DNA from: Archaeoglobus sp. JdFR-22
Lineage (GTDB): Archaea; Halobacteriota; Archaeoglobi; Archaeoglobales; Archaeoglobaceae
NCBI GenBank assembly: GCA_002010045.1
Contig: MTMJ01000028.1
Coordinates: forward strand, 3,063 to 60,267
Reading direction: 5' to 3'
Length of the DNA stretch: 57,205 bases
Made by a program: the position numbers and the translations under genes. Numbering within the stretch: position 1 is the first letter of the stretch; every line of letters begins with the position of its first letter. The notes under the pieces were generated by a model. It saw only the letters and a list, made by a program, of their open reading frames with translations, was not told the DNA's origin and ran no database searches. Shown piece by piece: positions 1 through 8,993 of the stretch.

Positions 1-341
1 CCTGCCACTGGAGCGTTGAACAGAGAATTCAGATGGCATTCAGTGCAAGAGATTAAAGTTGCGGCATGTTTCTTGCCATGTGTAATTGTTACATTTGCCC
101 TGTGGCACCCGAGACACTCACTTCCACTGACACCCGAGGTGCCATCTACAGTCGAATGATAAGCGCTAACTTTTAACTCCTCAAAGATGTCTGCATGACA
201 CTTTATACAGTTACCACCCTCCTCGAAGCTGTAAAAGGTATGTCCCCCTGCAAAAATGTTTATTGTCTGGGGAAGTACAAATAACCCGATAGTAAAAACT
301 ACAGTCATAAGCAGTAATATTCTCCCGAGTGCCAGAGCCAT
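1..341 (-). CDS. Multiheme c-type cytochrome, N-terminal part (cut by window edge)
   Basis: Reading leftward from the ATG at 341, the first 113 codons are open and run off the window. They begin with a hydrophobic signal/anchor segment (about residues 6-30) followed by three CxxCH heme-binding motifs: CIKCH, CLGCH and CTECH, within about 60 residues. This indicates covalent c-type hemes attached outside the membrane, as in extracytoplasmic electron-transfer cytochromes of the NapC/NrfH or tetraheme kind. A TTTAAG box near 368-373 lies about 25 nt before the expected transcript start, so the leader is very short. How many more hemes follow, and the partner, cannot be told. The next gene upstream on the same strand is a PAS/GAF sensor. 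Confidence 0.85.
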   Translation of the reverse strand, partial: MALALGRILLLMTVVFTIGLFVLPQTINIFAGGHTFYSFEEGGNCIKCHADIFEELKVSAYHSTVDGTSGVSGSECLGCHRANVTITHGKKHAATLISCTECHLNSLFNAPVA

Positions 342-504
342 TACTTTAAATATGATACATGATACTTAAATCTTCTCAATCTCATTATAATAATAGAGCT
401 TTCCTGATAAATCTTGTAACTGCTACCAAACCAGAATAACTCTGAGTCAGGGTTTAACCTTATAAGAATATTCTTGTTACTGTATCTCCATCCCGGACAG
501 GGCA

Positions 505-3500
505 TTATGTGCGTTGTTTGAATTTTTCAGTGAGTTTATAGGTTCTGATCTCTTCTTTCCTCATCTCGTCAAGTTCCTTTTTAATTCTTTTCGCATGTTC
601 TTTTACAATGTCTATTACCCTGTCAACACCGATCTCATCTTTAAGTTCAATCGAACCCATAATAGCCGCCAGCGGATTTCTCAGTCTGTCTGCAGAATGA
701 TCAAATTGCATCAAATTGGTTGCGAGCTGGTCAAATGCTCTCTTTCTGTCTTCTTCAACCTCATATGCTGTCAGGGCGAAGGCTATGTTACTCGAGAGTT
801 TTTGAAGAAGCTCTATTTCATCCTCGTTGAAGTCTGAGTTCGAGTGAATTATTATAGCTCCATGCAGTTTATCGTGTCTCAGAGGTATTGTCAGAACATA
901 TCTGAGGGGCTCGGACAAGCACTCGTTACATATCTCACCACCTTCCTTTAAATCTACCATACCTTCCTTAAGAGCCTTAGAAATGGATGGACATTGCTCA
1001 ATAACTCTTTCCATGCATTCAGAATCGATACCTTCTAATTCAATGGGAATCAGGTTTCCATCTTCCTTAAGAACTGTAAATGCAGAATCATACAATGTTA
1101 CAAGCTTTCGACTGACGGTTTTTAGCAGGATTTCAGGGTTTTTCTCCCTTGCCACGAGTTCATTGATTTCAGTCGACACCTTCAGCAATTTATTAACTTT
1201 CTTCAGTCGGGTTATATCAATGAAAGAAGTCACTATTTTTTTAGTTCCCGGTATTTCCTCTGCAACGAGGAAGATATTTTTGATTCTTCCTCCCTTATCC
1301 ACAGCTCTGAACTCAAGTTTTTTGGGTACTTCTTTTCCCTCTATATTTGCATGATGATATCTCATCAATCTATCGAGGTCATCAGGATGAATAAATTGTG
1401 TCCAGCTCATCTTTCCTTCTATTTCCTCTTTTTTGTAGCCTGAAAGCCTCTCAAATTCTTCATTTACGAGAGAAATTGTTGTGTCCTCCTCGAGGATTGC
1501 CATTGCAGTCCCCGTATGCTCAAAGGTTGTTCTGTACCTTATCTCACTTTCAATCAATGCCTGTTCTGCTTTCTTCCTTTCTGTAACATCTCTCAGAATG
1601 GCAGTGTATCCCAGTTCATGTCCAAGATATGTAATCGTCATATCCACATCCACCATCCTCCCGTCTCTGGCACGCCTTTTCGTCTCTAAGTTCCGCAAAA
1701 ATCCTTTCTTGCGAACTTTTTTAAGCAATTTAATGGCAGACTCTCCACCATCTTCAGGAAAGAGAATCTCAAGAGACTTTCCAGTAACCTCTTCTTTACT
1801 GTATCCGAAGATGCGCTCTGCACCAACACTCCATGCTGCAATCTTCAGCTCAGGGTCGATGGATATAATAGCATCAACTGAGTTCTCGAGGATAGCACGA
1901 TACCGTTTCTCAGACGACTCAATCTCCATGAAAAGGCGGGCGTTCTGTATTGCCATAGCAGCCTGATCAGCGAGAGTTGTCAGAAGTTGCATATCTGATT
2001 CATTGAACGCATCTACCTTATCGCTTTCGACGTTTAGCACCCCTATTACTCTGTCTCCAGCCCTAAGCGGAATACATAGTTCAGAAATTGAGGGAAAATC
2101 GCTGCCAATATATCTGCTATCTTTCCGAACGTCGGGCAAGTATATCGCTTCTCCGGAGACAGCTACAGCCCTTGTAATGCCTTTTTCACTGTTCAGGGGA
2201 ATCGCAGGTACTTCATTAACCAGTCCGGTGTATGCTTTTCTGACAAGTACCTCTCTTTTCTCGTCGAGAAGCCATAGACCGCAGACCGGAATCTGAAGCA
2301 CACGATGAACAGCATTCACAACTGTACAGGTAATTTCATCTATATCTCTGGATAGTACCAATCTCTGGCCAAGTGCGTGAATTGTTTTTAATCTTTCATC
2401 CATCTCTTTTTTCTCAGTTATATCCAGCGAGGCTTCAACACCACCTATCACATTACCGTTATCATCCATGACAGGGTAGCCTCTCACAGACCAGACTCTT
2501 CCATCAGGAGTAGTTATTTCTGCATCCTGTGGTTGACCTGTTCTGAATACCTCTTCGAGCAGGCAATTCTCACATGGCTCGCTGCGTTGATGCCAGAGTT
2601 CATAACAGTAACGTCCGATTGGCTCGTCAGGAGATAGTCCAAGAGCCTCACAGGCGGCTCTATTTGCCCATAAAACTCTCATAGTCCTGTCCCTATACGT
2701 CACTATTTCCGTCATGCTGTCCAGAATAGCAGCTTTCTCCCTCTCTGTCTTCTTTAGATCACTTTCTGCTTTATATTTATCTATCGCAAAGCCAATATCA
2801 TTACTTACTTCTTTGAGCAGCTGTATTTCCTCGCCATCAAAGTGGGCTATTTCTGCAAAAACCACAAGAAAATGAATTCTGTTCAGAGCATTGAAAGGTA
2901 TAATTGCGACAGAATAATCATGTTCCTCAAGGTGATAGGGACATTTACCACAGTGCTTTTTTGTGTCATCAAAAATTACAGGATTTCTGGTTTGAAGAAC
3001 CCTCTCTATACAGAGAGGGGTGTCCTCATCAATCCCGAAAAATCCTCCGAATCCGCTTTCTGCAATCTTTTTTATACCATTATCATAACCTGCTATGGCG
3101 ATATGGAAATAACCTCTCACTTCTCTGAGAATCTCACAGGATTTCGCAAGCATTTTATCTGTATTCGACTCCTTCGTGATCAGTGAGTTGATACCCCTTA
3201 TCGCTTTCAGAATGCTGTTTAACCTTCTGATATTCTCCTCCGAATTCTTCTGTGCGGTTATGTCCCTGATTGATTTGATTAAGCCCTGTATATTGCCACT
3301 TGAATCCCTGTAAGGTGTGGTTATATCCTGAATCCATCTGTCTCCTATTTGCTTTTCACTTACTATTAACGATTCTCCCGAAAGTATTCTATTCATGCAG
3401 CAGGAATTAGTCCGACAGAGATTGCTTTTGATGACCTCAAAACATTTCTTTCCAGCAAATTTTTCAGGTTGAATTTTCAGGAATTTCTCTGCAAGTGGAT

Positions 3501-3801
3501 TTGCAGTGATTATATTGTACTTTCGATCTATTACAAGCAAACCATCTCCGGCTTCATCCAAAATTCTTCTCAATCTGTTTTTAGCCTCTGTCACTCTTCT
3601 TTTTGGAATCAGGACGATAGGAGCTATTACAAGAACAAGTATGGTTGCGTCAAGTATTATTCTTAATAAAGAGGACATGCTGAGAAATTGTGGAGCGATA
3701 AGTTCTATCACAACCATAATCGCTAATTCTGTTGAAAATACCGCAATAACCAGAAGTAAGGATATCCATGTTTCCTCACTTATTTGCCTCAATTGCTTCA
3801 T
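505..3801 (-). CDS. Membrane-anchored PAS/GAF multidomain sensor lacking a kinase domain
   Basis: A 1098-residue signalling protein. Two N-terminal membrane helices (about residues 10-65) are followed by PAS (80-185), GAF (200-345), PAS (360-470), GAF (475-635), PAS (640-755), PAS (760-885) and GAF (900-1025). It ends with a HisKA-like helix around DRLRNPLAAIMG. That helix aligns with the histidine-kinase H-box (HELRTPL), but the phospho-acceptor His is Asp, and no HATPase domain follows before the stop. It therefore probably senses ligands or redox state and signals through a partner. The ATG at 3801 is chosen over the one at 3816 because GAGGGAGAGG lies just before it. A palindrome sits in the promoter area. 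PAS1 has several Cys (about 130-140) that could bind metal or sense redox. Confidence 0.85.
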   Translation of the reverse strand: MKQLRQISEETWISLLLVIAVFSTELAIMVVIELIAPQFLSMSSLLRIILDATILVLVIAPIVLIPKRRVTEAKNRLRRILDEAGDGLLVIDRKYNIITANPLAEKFLKIQPEKFAGKKCFEVIKSNLCRTNSCCMNRILSGESLIVSEKQIGDRWIQDITTPYRDSSGNIQGLIKSIRDITAQKNSEENIRRLNSILKAIRGINSLITKESNTDKMLAKSCEILREVRGYFHIAIAGYDNGIKKIAESGFGGFFGIDEDTPLCIERVLQTRNPVIFDDTKKHCGKCPYHLEEHDYSVAIIPFNALNRIHFLVVFAEIAHFDGEEIQLLKEVSNDIGFAIDKYKAESDLKKTEREKAAILDSMTEIVTYRDRTMRVLWANRAACEALGLSPDEPIGRYCYELWHQRSEPCENCLLEEVFRTGQPQDAEITTPDGRVWSVRGYPVMDDNGNVIGGVEASLDITEKKEMDERLKTIHALGQRLVLSRDIDEITCTVVNAVHRVLQIPVCGLWLLDEKREVLVRKAYTGLVNEVPAIPLNSEKGITRAVAVSGEAIYLPDVRKDSRYIGSDFPSISELCIPLRAGDRVIGVLNVESDKVDAFNESDMQLLTTLADQAAMAIQNARLFMEIESSEKRYRAILENSVDAIISIDPELKIAAWSVGAERIFGYSKEEVTGKSLEILFPEDGGESAIKLLKKVRKKGFLRNLETKRRARDGRMVDVDMTITYLGHELGYTAILRDVTERKKAEQALIESEIRYRTTFEHTGTAMAILEEDTTISLVNEEFERLSGYKKEEIEGKMSWTQFIHPDDLDRLMRYHHANIEGKEVPKKLEFRAVDKGGRIKNIFLVAEEIPGTKKIVTSFIDITRLKKVNKLLKVSTEINELVAREKNPEILLKTVSRKLVTLYDSAFTVLKEDGNLIPIELEGIDSECMERVIEQCPSISKALKEGMVDLKEGGEICNECLSEPLRYVLTIPLRHDKLHGAIIIHSNSDFNEDEIELLQKLSSNIAFALTAYEVEEDRKRAFDQLATNLMQFDHSADRLRNPLAAIMGSIELKDEIGVDRVIDIVKEHAKRIKKELDEMRKEEIRTYKLTEKFKQRT

Positions 3802-3850
3802 GTTCCTCTCCCTCATAATTCAGCAATCAAAGAACTATGATTTCATTTTT

Positions 3851-3870
3851 GTTATTATTGTAATAATAAC
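3851..3870. promoter_or_regulatory. Perfect 9+9 bp inverted repeat upstream of the sensor gene
   Basis: GTTATTATT and AATAATAAC are separated by two bases, 50-70 nt upstream of the sensor start. On the minus strand this covers the place where TATA/BRE would lie, so it looks like an operator for a dimeric regulator. It is A+T-rich, so chance is possible. Confidence 0.4.
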
Positions 3871-4165
3871 ATTTGTCTTTTTCGTATCACTATCAAATTT
3901 GAGACTGATTTTTCCACCGGGATCATCCGTCAATAAAATCCGAACTTGAACATTAATAACATTTTTCCTCTTCTGCCTATCGGGAGATTTTAGTGTAAAT
4001 ATATTTCAAGTTGCATAAAAGCGGTACACATTTTCACATATTAAAAAATTTTATAATTAAGTTTTGAGGAGATAACGCTCTGTAGAAGAACGAATAATTA
4101 TCGCTTGAGGATTTTAGGAATTGCTGATGCATTTAACGTAAATTGGCACAGGGCATAAGATTAAC
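3871..4165. other. AT-rich intergenic stretch, no gene seen
   Basis: Between the sensor promoter and the end of the vapC-like gene I find no open frame with a ribosome site, no tRNA-like fold and no clear repeat. It is low-complexity A+T-rich DNA. Confidence 0.6.
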
Positions 4166-4642
4166 TCAAAAAAGTTCTTTATGGCTAACGAATAGCTCGT
4201 AATTATATCCGTGGTCTTTTAGAAAGCCTTTAAACTGTTTATCCAGAGATAATACTTGCATCTCTATCCTCATGGCAGTTGCATAAAGTAGAGCATCAAA
4301 GAGGTCTCTCCAACCCAGCTTGATAAGTTCGTAAGCTATTTTCAAATCAATACCTTCGGATAAAATTATGTGGACATCTTTGCCAAAAACTATCGTATTA
4401 AAGGCGTTAATTACCTCTTCTGGCACCTCATCCAGCCCATTCTTTTTAGCCTCTTTTATAATGACGCCTGAAAGTTCCGGAATAAGGGATGAAGGGTAGT
4501 ATAGCTCCCTTTTTAGAATTTCAGAGCAGATTTCTTCTTTAACCCCAAGTACTTCAATCCCAACAAATGGCAATAAATAACTTGTATCAAGGAGTAACTT
4601 ATTTGAGTAACTGCTCTGTGATTTCCTCGCCAACTTTCTCAA
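4166..4642 (-). CDS. PIN-domain ribonuclease toxin (VapC family)
   Basis: A protein of about 150 residues with the four acidic PIN positions: Asp in LLLDTSYLL near the N terminus, Glu in IPELSG, Asp in RDLFDALLYATA, and Asp in LSLDKQF. These residues hold the Mg2+ of a VapC-type RNase, which typically cuts tRNA or rRNA when freed from its antitoxin. It overlaps the AbrB-type antitoxin gene by about 40 bp in another frame, the usual toxin-antitoxin layout with translational coupling. The start may be a downstream non-ATG codon close to the Asn-Lys-Leu-Leu-Leu-Asp segment, because the first 14 residues overlap the antitoxin and look unlike PIN N termini. Confidence 0.8.
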   Translation of the reverse strand: MRKLARKSQSSYSNKLLLDTSYLLPFVGIEVLGVKEEICSEILKRELYYPSSLIPELSGVIIKEAKKNGLDEVPEEVINAFNTIVFGKDVHIILSEGIDLKIAYELIKLGWRDLFDALLYATAMRIEMQVLSLDKQFKGFLKDHGYNYELFVSHKELF

Positions 4643-4832
4643 CCTCTTCTGGTTTTATCTTACTCCACGGCTTAATGAGGTTGATTTTCGATTCAACACG
4701 CCTGAGAATTATTTCATCTTTTTTTGTTTGAGCGATGAGAATATCTCCCTCGTTAATGCCTAACTCGTTCACAACTTTTTTTGGGAGGTGTATAGCAAAT
4801 TTCTTCCCCACCCGAATTGTCTGACTTACCAT
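4599..4832 (-). CDS. AbrB/MazE-type antitoxin of the VapBC pair
   Basis: About 77 residues with a swapped-hairpin AbrB fold signature: QTIRVGKKFAIHLPKKVV, then GINEGD and DEIILRR. The C-terminal tail (WSKIKPEEVEKVGEEI) should wrap the toxin. AbrB antitoxins bind their own promoter and repress the operon. The ATG at 4832 is preferred because a TTTATATT box at about 4855-4864 places the transcript start at about 4834 (leaderless); ATGs at 4841 and 4856 are also in frame. It precedes and overlaps vapC. Confidence 0.8.
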   Translation of the reverse strand: MVSQTIRVGKKFAIHLPKKVVNELGINEGDILIAQTKKDEIILRRVESKINLIKPWSKIKPEEVEKVGEEITEQLLK

Positions 4833-4985
4833 GTTAGTCATGTTTGTCTGAAACAATATAAAGTTTTTCTCCAGACTTGAGGAAGAGTGACTTAATCAAT
4901 TATGGTTAAGTGCAAAACATCTAAATCTTTTTAAGGTCTCTTCAGCATCTTCAGATAAAATTTCGGAAATAAGATTTTCAGGAAT

Positions 4986-5531
4986 TCACTGAAAAAGGCT
5001 GTAAACAACAGAAGAAACAACAGGAACAGAAAAATTATCGTTGATATAATATCCTCTAACCGCTGAAGTACTTTCTGCAATCATTCCGGCTAAACAGGCA
5101 GAAATAAGAGCATAAAAATTCAACTCAACGTACACAGATAGAAAAGTCAGGAAGATGAAGGATGAAACAAACATAGATATCAGGGCAATTTTTTTGTGAT
5201 ATCTTTTTACTAACCCCGAAATACCATCCCCTACAATACCGTTAGCTATAGCAACAAAACAAGCCTCCATTGGCATCAGAAATGTGATAAGGCTTATCGC
5301 AATGCCTGTGTAAAAATGTGAGGCAATCCCATTGATTTCATGGTCTCTGAGGATAGAATTTGGGATAATACTGTACCTTAAACCCAGAAACACAATGGCA
5401 GAGGAGATAGCGGTCAGGGATAACACTATCATCAGGGTGAAATCCTTTCCTGTATAAAGGTAGAGTGGTATATATCCTACACCTACAAAATGTATTGACT
5501 TTCTTATCAGCTCATTTTTTAGAGATTGCAT
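4986..5531 (-). CDS. Dolichol/phytol kinase-like CTP-dependent membrane kinase
   Basis: A 181-residue integral membrane protein with about six hydrophobic segments. Motifs match the SEC59/phytol kinase/CDP-diglyceride-synthase superfamily: RKSIHFVG at the N terminus, GDGISGLVKRYHKK as the nucleotide-binding GD-x-GxxxG loop, and NDNFSVPVVSS near the C terminus (family pattern DNxxxP). Such enzymes phosphorylate isoprenoid alcohols with CTP; in archaea the product could be dolichyl phosphate for glycan assembly or a salvaged isoprenol. It lies between two toxin-antitoxin pairs and is transcribed alone: TATAAAG at about 5551-5558 fits a leaderless message at the ATG. Substrate is inferred from family only. 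Confidence 0.7.
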   Translation of the reverse strand: MQSLKNELIRKSIHFVGVGYIPLYLYTGKDFTLMIVLSLTAISSAIVFLGLRYSIIPNSILRDHEINGIASHFYTGIAISLITFLMPMEACFVAIANGIVGDGISGLVKRYHKKIALISMFVSSFIFLTFLSVYVELNFYALISACLAGMIAESTSAVRGYYINDNFSVPVVSSVVYSLFQ

Positions 5532-5558
5532 AAAGTTTAGTCAAATTGGATTAATACT

Positions 5559-6044
5559 TTATATGAGTTCAAGTTTCTCTAGAAATTGTGAATAAAGTTC
5601 TGTAGAGACCCTGAAACCCTCCCTTATCATAAGATTCAATACCCTTTTAGCTTCTTTTTTCTCGAGAATACCATTTTTTACAGCCAGATACAAAACATAA
5701 AGTGTTCCTGCTGGCTTAACACCTAAGCTTAATGCAATAACTCTTGCAGAGAAGTCATCAACAAGAAGCTTCGAAGATTTCTCCTTTGCAAGCTCTATAG
5801 CTTCAGCTTCACCTTTTTCTATCTCATTAAAATTGGTTTTTGTATCCACATTCAAAACCTTAATCCAGCCCTCATTAATAGCTCTTTCAACAATTTTTGC
5901 ATCTGCGAATCCTTTCTCCTTTCCAGCTACAACCACTTCAACATAAACACTTTCGGGTATTAAAACTTCGTAAAAAAGTTCCCTCAACAGGTGAAGCTGA
6001 TGTACTTTAGCAAGATAAATCAAAGGGGTAGCATTCGAAACCAT
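5559..6044 (-). CDS. PIN-like toxin of the DUF3368 family
   Basis: About 161 residues. VSNATPLIYLAK at the N terminus, IPESVYVEVV, LLVDDFSARVIALSLG and PAGTLYVLYLAVKNG are typical of DUF3368, a PIN-related nuclease family almost always paired with UPF0175/ribbon-helix-helix antitoxins. The ATG at 6044 is chosen because AAAGGTGA sits 4-5 nt before it; a GTG at 6071 lacks proper spacing. The antitoxin gene ends 43 nt upstream on the same strand, so the two form one unit. The Asp pair in LLVDDFSAR is the likely metal site. Confidence 0.8.
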   Translation of the reverse strand: MVSNATPLIYLAKVHQLHLLRELFYEVLIPESVYVEVVVAGKEKGFADAKIVERAINEGWIKVLNVDTKTNFNEIEKGEAEAIELAKEKSSKLLVDDFSARVIALSLGVKPAGTLYVLYLAVKNGILEKKEAKRVLNLMIREGFRVSTELYSQFLEKLELI

Positions 6045-6087
6045 AGTCACCTTTGGTGACAACCCTCTCACCTCCGGTGAGTAAGAA

Positions 6088-6375
6088 TCAATAAATGTCC
6101 TCCTCCAGTTCCCTTACACCGTATTGGATTTCAATGCGTTTATCTTTCATAAGCTCAATGAATTCCCAAAGACTTAATCCAGCAATCTTTGCAGCTCTCC
6201 ACATAGAGACTTTCCCTTCAGAATATAATTTAACCGCATCTTCAACAAGTTTATCCTGCAAACCTCTTCTCAGGAGTTCTCTGATTACTTCTGATCTGTC
6301 TCTACCCTCTTTCTTCGAAATTTCATCAATTCTACCGAACAACTCGGGTGGCAATCTTAAGGACATTATCTCCAT
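6088..6375 (-). CDS. Ribbon-helix-helix / UPF0175 antitoxin
   Basis: 95 residues. The N-terminal part (MSLRLPPELFGRIDEIS, then DRSEVIRELLRRGL) is a ribbon-helix-helix DNA-binding unit. The C-terminal part (KVSMWRAAKIAGLSLWEFI) is the UPF0175 helical segment found in antitoxins of DUF3368 toxins. It should bind its promoter and neutralise the next gene's product. The ATG at 6375 is chosen because longer versions would run into the 3' end of metG in another frame and add unrelated residues. It starts 59 nt after metG and may be expressed from the metG operon or its own promoter. Confidence 0.8.
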   Translation of the reverse strand: MEIMSLRLPPELFGRIDEISKKEGRDRSEVIRELLRRGLQDKLVEDAVKLYSEGKVSMWRAAKIAGLSLWEFIELMKDKRIEIQYGVRELEEDIY

Positions 6376-6433
6376 GTATAACAATATAATACAAAGTAAT
6401 ACATTAAACTTTCGGTGTCCCAATCGCTTATGT

Positions 6434-8404
6434 CTATCTAATCCCAGCTCCAGCAGGCACATCCTTATCAGGATGCAGCAAAACGGGCTTTCCATCAACA
6501 TCTGCAGCAAGAATCATTCCTCTGCTCTCAACTCCCATTAACTTCGCTGGCTTCATGTTCACAAGAACTGGGACTAACTTACCTTCAATCTCCTCTGGAG
6601 AATAATCTTCAGATATTCCAGCAACTATCTGTCTTACCTCATCGCCCACATCAATCTCCAGCTTCATCAACTTTTTGCTTTTCTTTACCCTCTCAGCCTT
6701 TATTATCTTTCCTATTCTCAAATCCAGTTTCTTGAAATCTTCGAGGCTGATTTCAGTCTCCATTTCACCACCCTCAGCTTTTCTAATTCTCTCAATCATC
6801 AATTTCTCCATTTTCTCTATCTTATCATCATCTATTTTCTCAAACGGCACTTCAGGTTTTCTTAAGTTTATCTTTCCAGCTAACTTCAGTGCATCTTCGA
6901 GATTCAACTCATCCGTTTTCAGATCAATAACCTCTACCATCTTCGAAATTGTTTTTGGAATTACAGGATAGGCAAAAATCAGAAGTGCTTTTGCAAGTTG
7001 CAGACATGAGGAAATTATCCTCTCACATTCTTCTTTATCTGTTTTTATAAGTTCCCACGGTTTGGCACTCTGAAAATAATTATTTCCAAAGGCAGCAAGC
7101 TCCATGAAAGCGTCACTTGCCATCTTGAATTCCCATTCCCTGATTGATTTCTCTATCTTCTTTTTAGTCTCAGAAATTTTCTCCAGTAAGGCAGAATCTA
7201 CATCGCTAACATTTATTTCACCAAAATTTTTCCATGCAAAATGAAAAACTCTATAGAGAAAGTTTCCAAAGGTGGCAATTAGCTCATTATTGGCTTTTTC
7301 CTTGAAAAGCTCCCACGAAAAGTTCAGGTCTTTCTGGTGTGAAGTGTAGTTCACAATATAATACCTGAGAAAATCTGTGCTGAATCCGGAGTTCAGATAG
7401 TCTTCTTCAACCCAGACCACATAACCTCTGCTCTTCGAGAACGTCTTCCCTTCAACCTTCACCATCCCGCTTGCAACAATTCCATCGGGTAATGAATAGC
7501 CAGAACCCTTCAGCATTGCAGGCCAGAAAATGCAGTGATGGTAGACTATATCAAGACCAATGAAGTGTATTATCTCTCCACCATCCATCCAGATTTCCTT
7601 CCAGTCTTTCCCGAGTTTCTCGCAGGCTTTTTCTGTAAACGTTATGTATCCAATGGGAGCATCAACCCATACGTAAACAACGAGGTCTTCTCCCGGAAAT
7701 TTAACACCCCATTCGAGGTTTCTTGTGATGCACCAATCCCTGAGTTCGCCTTTAACCCACTGCCTTGCATAATTCAGCGCATTTTCAGTTCCATCAACAT
7801 CCTCAAGGAAGTCGAGCAGAAATTCTTTGAAATCAGTAAGTCTGAAAAAATAATGTTTCTGCTTTCTGTAAATTGCATTACTTCCGCAAATTTTGCACTT
7901 TGGCTTTAAAATCTCTCCCGGCTCGAGGTGTCTCCCGCAGCCCTGGTCACACTCATCTCCCCTTGCATGGCTGCCGCAGTAAGGGCAGATTCCTTCCACA
8001 TACCTGTCAGGTAAAAACCTCTTACACACGGGACAGTAAGCGAGTTCTATCTCTTTTGGATAAACATAGCCATTCTTTACAAGTCTCTCAACAATATCTT
8101 TAGTTCTTGTATGATGTTCCTCGCTATCAGTCTTTCCAAAGTAATCAAATTCGATGTTAATGGCTTTTAGCATCTCCTCAAAGTGTTTATGGTATTTGTT
8201 CACGAGTTCTCTTGGAGAGATACCTTCTGCTTCAGCATTTACAACAATTGGTGTTCCATGGCAGTCACTACCACATACAAATATAACTTCTTCATCCATC
8301 ATTCGCAGGTAGCGAACATAAACGTCAGCAGGTATATAAGTCCTCAGATGCCCGATGTGGGCTTTTCCATTGGCGTAGGGGAGACCGCATGTGACCAGTT
8401 TCAA
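6434..8404 (-). CDS. metG: Methionyl-tRNA synthetase with C-terminal tRNA-binding domain
   Basis: A 656-residue class I synthetase charging tRNA-Met in the cytoplasm. HIGH appears in NGKAHIGHLRTY, and the KMSKS loop as KTFSKSRGY. The connective domain has paired zinc knuckles (CPVCKRFL, CPYCGSH, CDQGCGRHL, CKICGS; about residues 124-176), the four-Cys-pair archaeal/E. coli type. The C terminus (from about 555; DLRIGKIIKAERVKKSKKLM) is the OB-fold EMAPII-like tRNA-binding/dimerisation domain, fused here although some archaea encode it separately. The start is TTG at 8404 with GAGGTGG four bases upstream. It begins 9 nt after hisB, so it is in the his operon. Confidence 0.96.
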   Translation of the reverse strand: MKLVTCGLPYANGKAHIGHLRTYIPADVYVRYLRMMDEEVIFVCGSDCHGTPIVVNAEAEGISPRELVNKYHKHFEEMLKAINIEFDYFGKTDSEEHHTRTKDIVERLVKNGYVYPKEIELAYCPVCKRFLPDRYVEGICPYCGSHARGDECDQGCGRHLEPGEILKPKCKICGSNAIYRKQKHYFFRLTDFKEFLLDFLEDVDGTENALNYARQWVKGELRDWCITRNLEWGVKFPGEDLVVYVWVDAPIGYITFTEKACEKLGKDWKEIWMDGGEIIHFIGLDIVYHHCIFWPAMLKGSGYSLPDGIVASGMVKVEGKTFSKSRGYVVWVEEDYLNSGFSTDFLRYYIVNYTSHQKDLNFSWELFKEKANNELIATFGNFLYRVFHFAWKNFGEINVSDVDSALLEKISETKKKIEKSIREWEFKMASDAFMELAAFGNNYFQSAKPWELIKTDKEECERIISSCLQLAKALLIFAYPVIPKTISKMVEVIDLKTDELNLEDALKLAGKINLRKPEVPFEKIDDDKIEKMEKLMIERIRKAEGGEMETEISLEDFKKLDLRIGKIIKAERVKKSKKLMKLEIDVGDEVRQIVAGISEDYSPEEIEGKLVPVLVNMKPAKLMGVESRGMILAADVDGKPVLLHPDKDVPAGAGIR

Positions 8405-8413
8405 GAAACCACC

Positions 8414-8983
8414 TCAGTCCAGCATTCCCTTTGTGCTTTTCACATCCCCATCTACAATCTCAACTGCCTTTTTCAGAGCAATTCCGAATGCTTTAAAGCA
8501 AGCCTCCATCATGTGGTGCGGGTTTTTACCCTTTGCAGACAGGTAAACATTCAATCCTGAGTTTCTGCACAGAGTGTCAAAGAAATGGTAGAAATTCTCA
8601 CCTTTGAAATCGTCCAGGCCCTTCAATTTTCCATCAAAATTGAATACACCCCTCCCACTTACATCAACACCACAGATTGCAACGCTCTCATCCATTGGTA
8701 TTATTGCATCACCAAATCTTCTTATTCCTCTCTTCTCTCCAAGAGCTGTCCTAATTGCTTCTCCGAAAGTTATGGCAGTATCCTCAACAGTGTGATGCTC
8801 ATCAACCTCAATATCACCTTTTGCTGATAACTTTAACCCGATTCCGGAGTGTTTTGCAAAACTTTCAAGCATGTGGTTGAAGAAAGGTATTCCCGTCTCT
8901 ATTTCATAACCAGAACTGTCTATATTAACTTCAACTTTTACCTCAACTTCTTTCGTTTTTCTGCTTAAAACGCTCGTTCTCAT
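8414..8983 (-). CDS. hisB: Imidazoleglycerol-phosphate dehydratase
   Basis: Sixth step of histidine biosynthesis: dehydration of imidazole glycerol phosphate to imidazole acetol phosphate, by a manganese enzyme. The two metal-binding repeats are clear: DEHHTVEDTA and NPHHMMEACFKAFG, with FFNHMLESFAKHSG before the first. Length of 189 residues is normal for a monofunctional enzyme. The ATG at 8983 is preferred because GAGGTG, which includes the hisA stop codon, lies six bases upstream; an earlier in-frame ATG at 9010 would overlap hisA. Translation is therefore coupled to hisA. Confidence 0.96.
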   Translation of the reverse strand: MRTSVLSRKTKEVEVKVEVNIDSSGYEIETGIPFFNHMLESFAKHSGIGLKLSAKGDIEVDEHHTVEDTAITFGEAIRTALGEKRGIRRFGDAIIPMDESVAICGVDVSGRGVFNFDGKLKGLDDFKGENFYHFFDTLCRNSGLNVYLSAKGKNPHHMMEACFKAFGIALKKAVEIVDGDVKSTKGMLD

Positions 8984-8993
8984 CACTAACACC

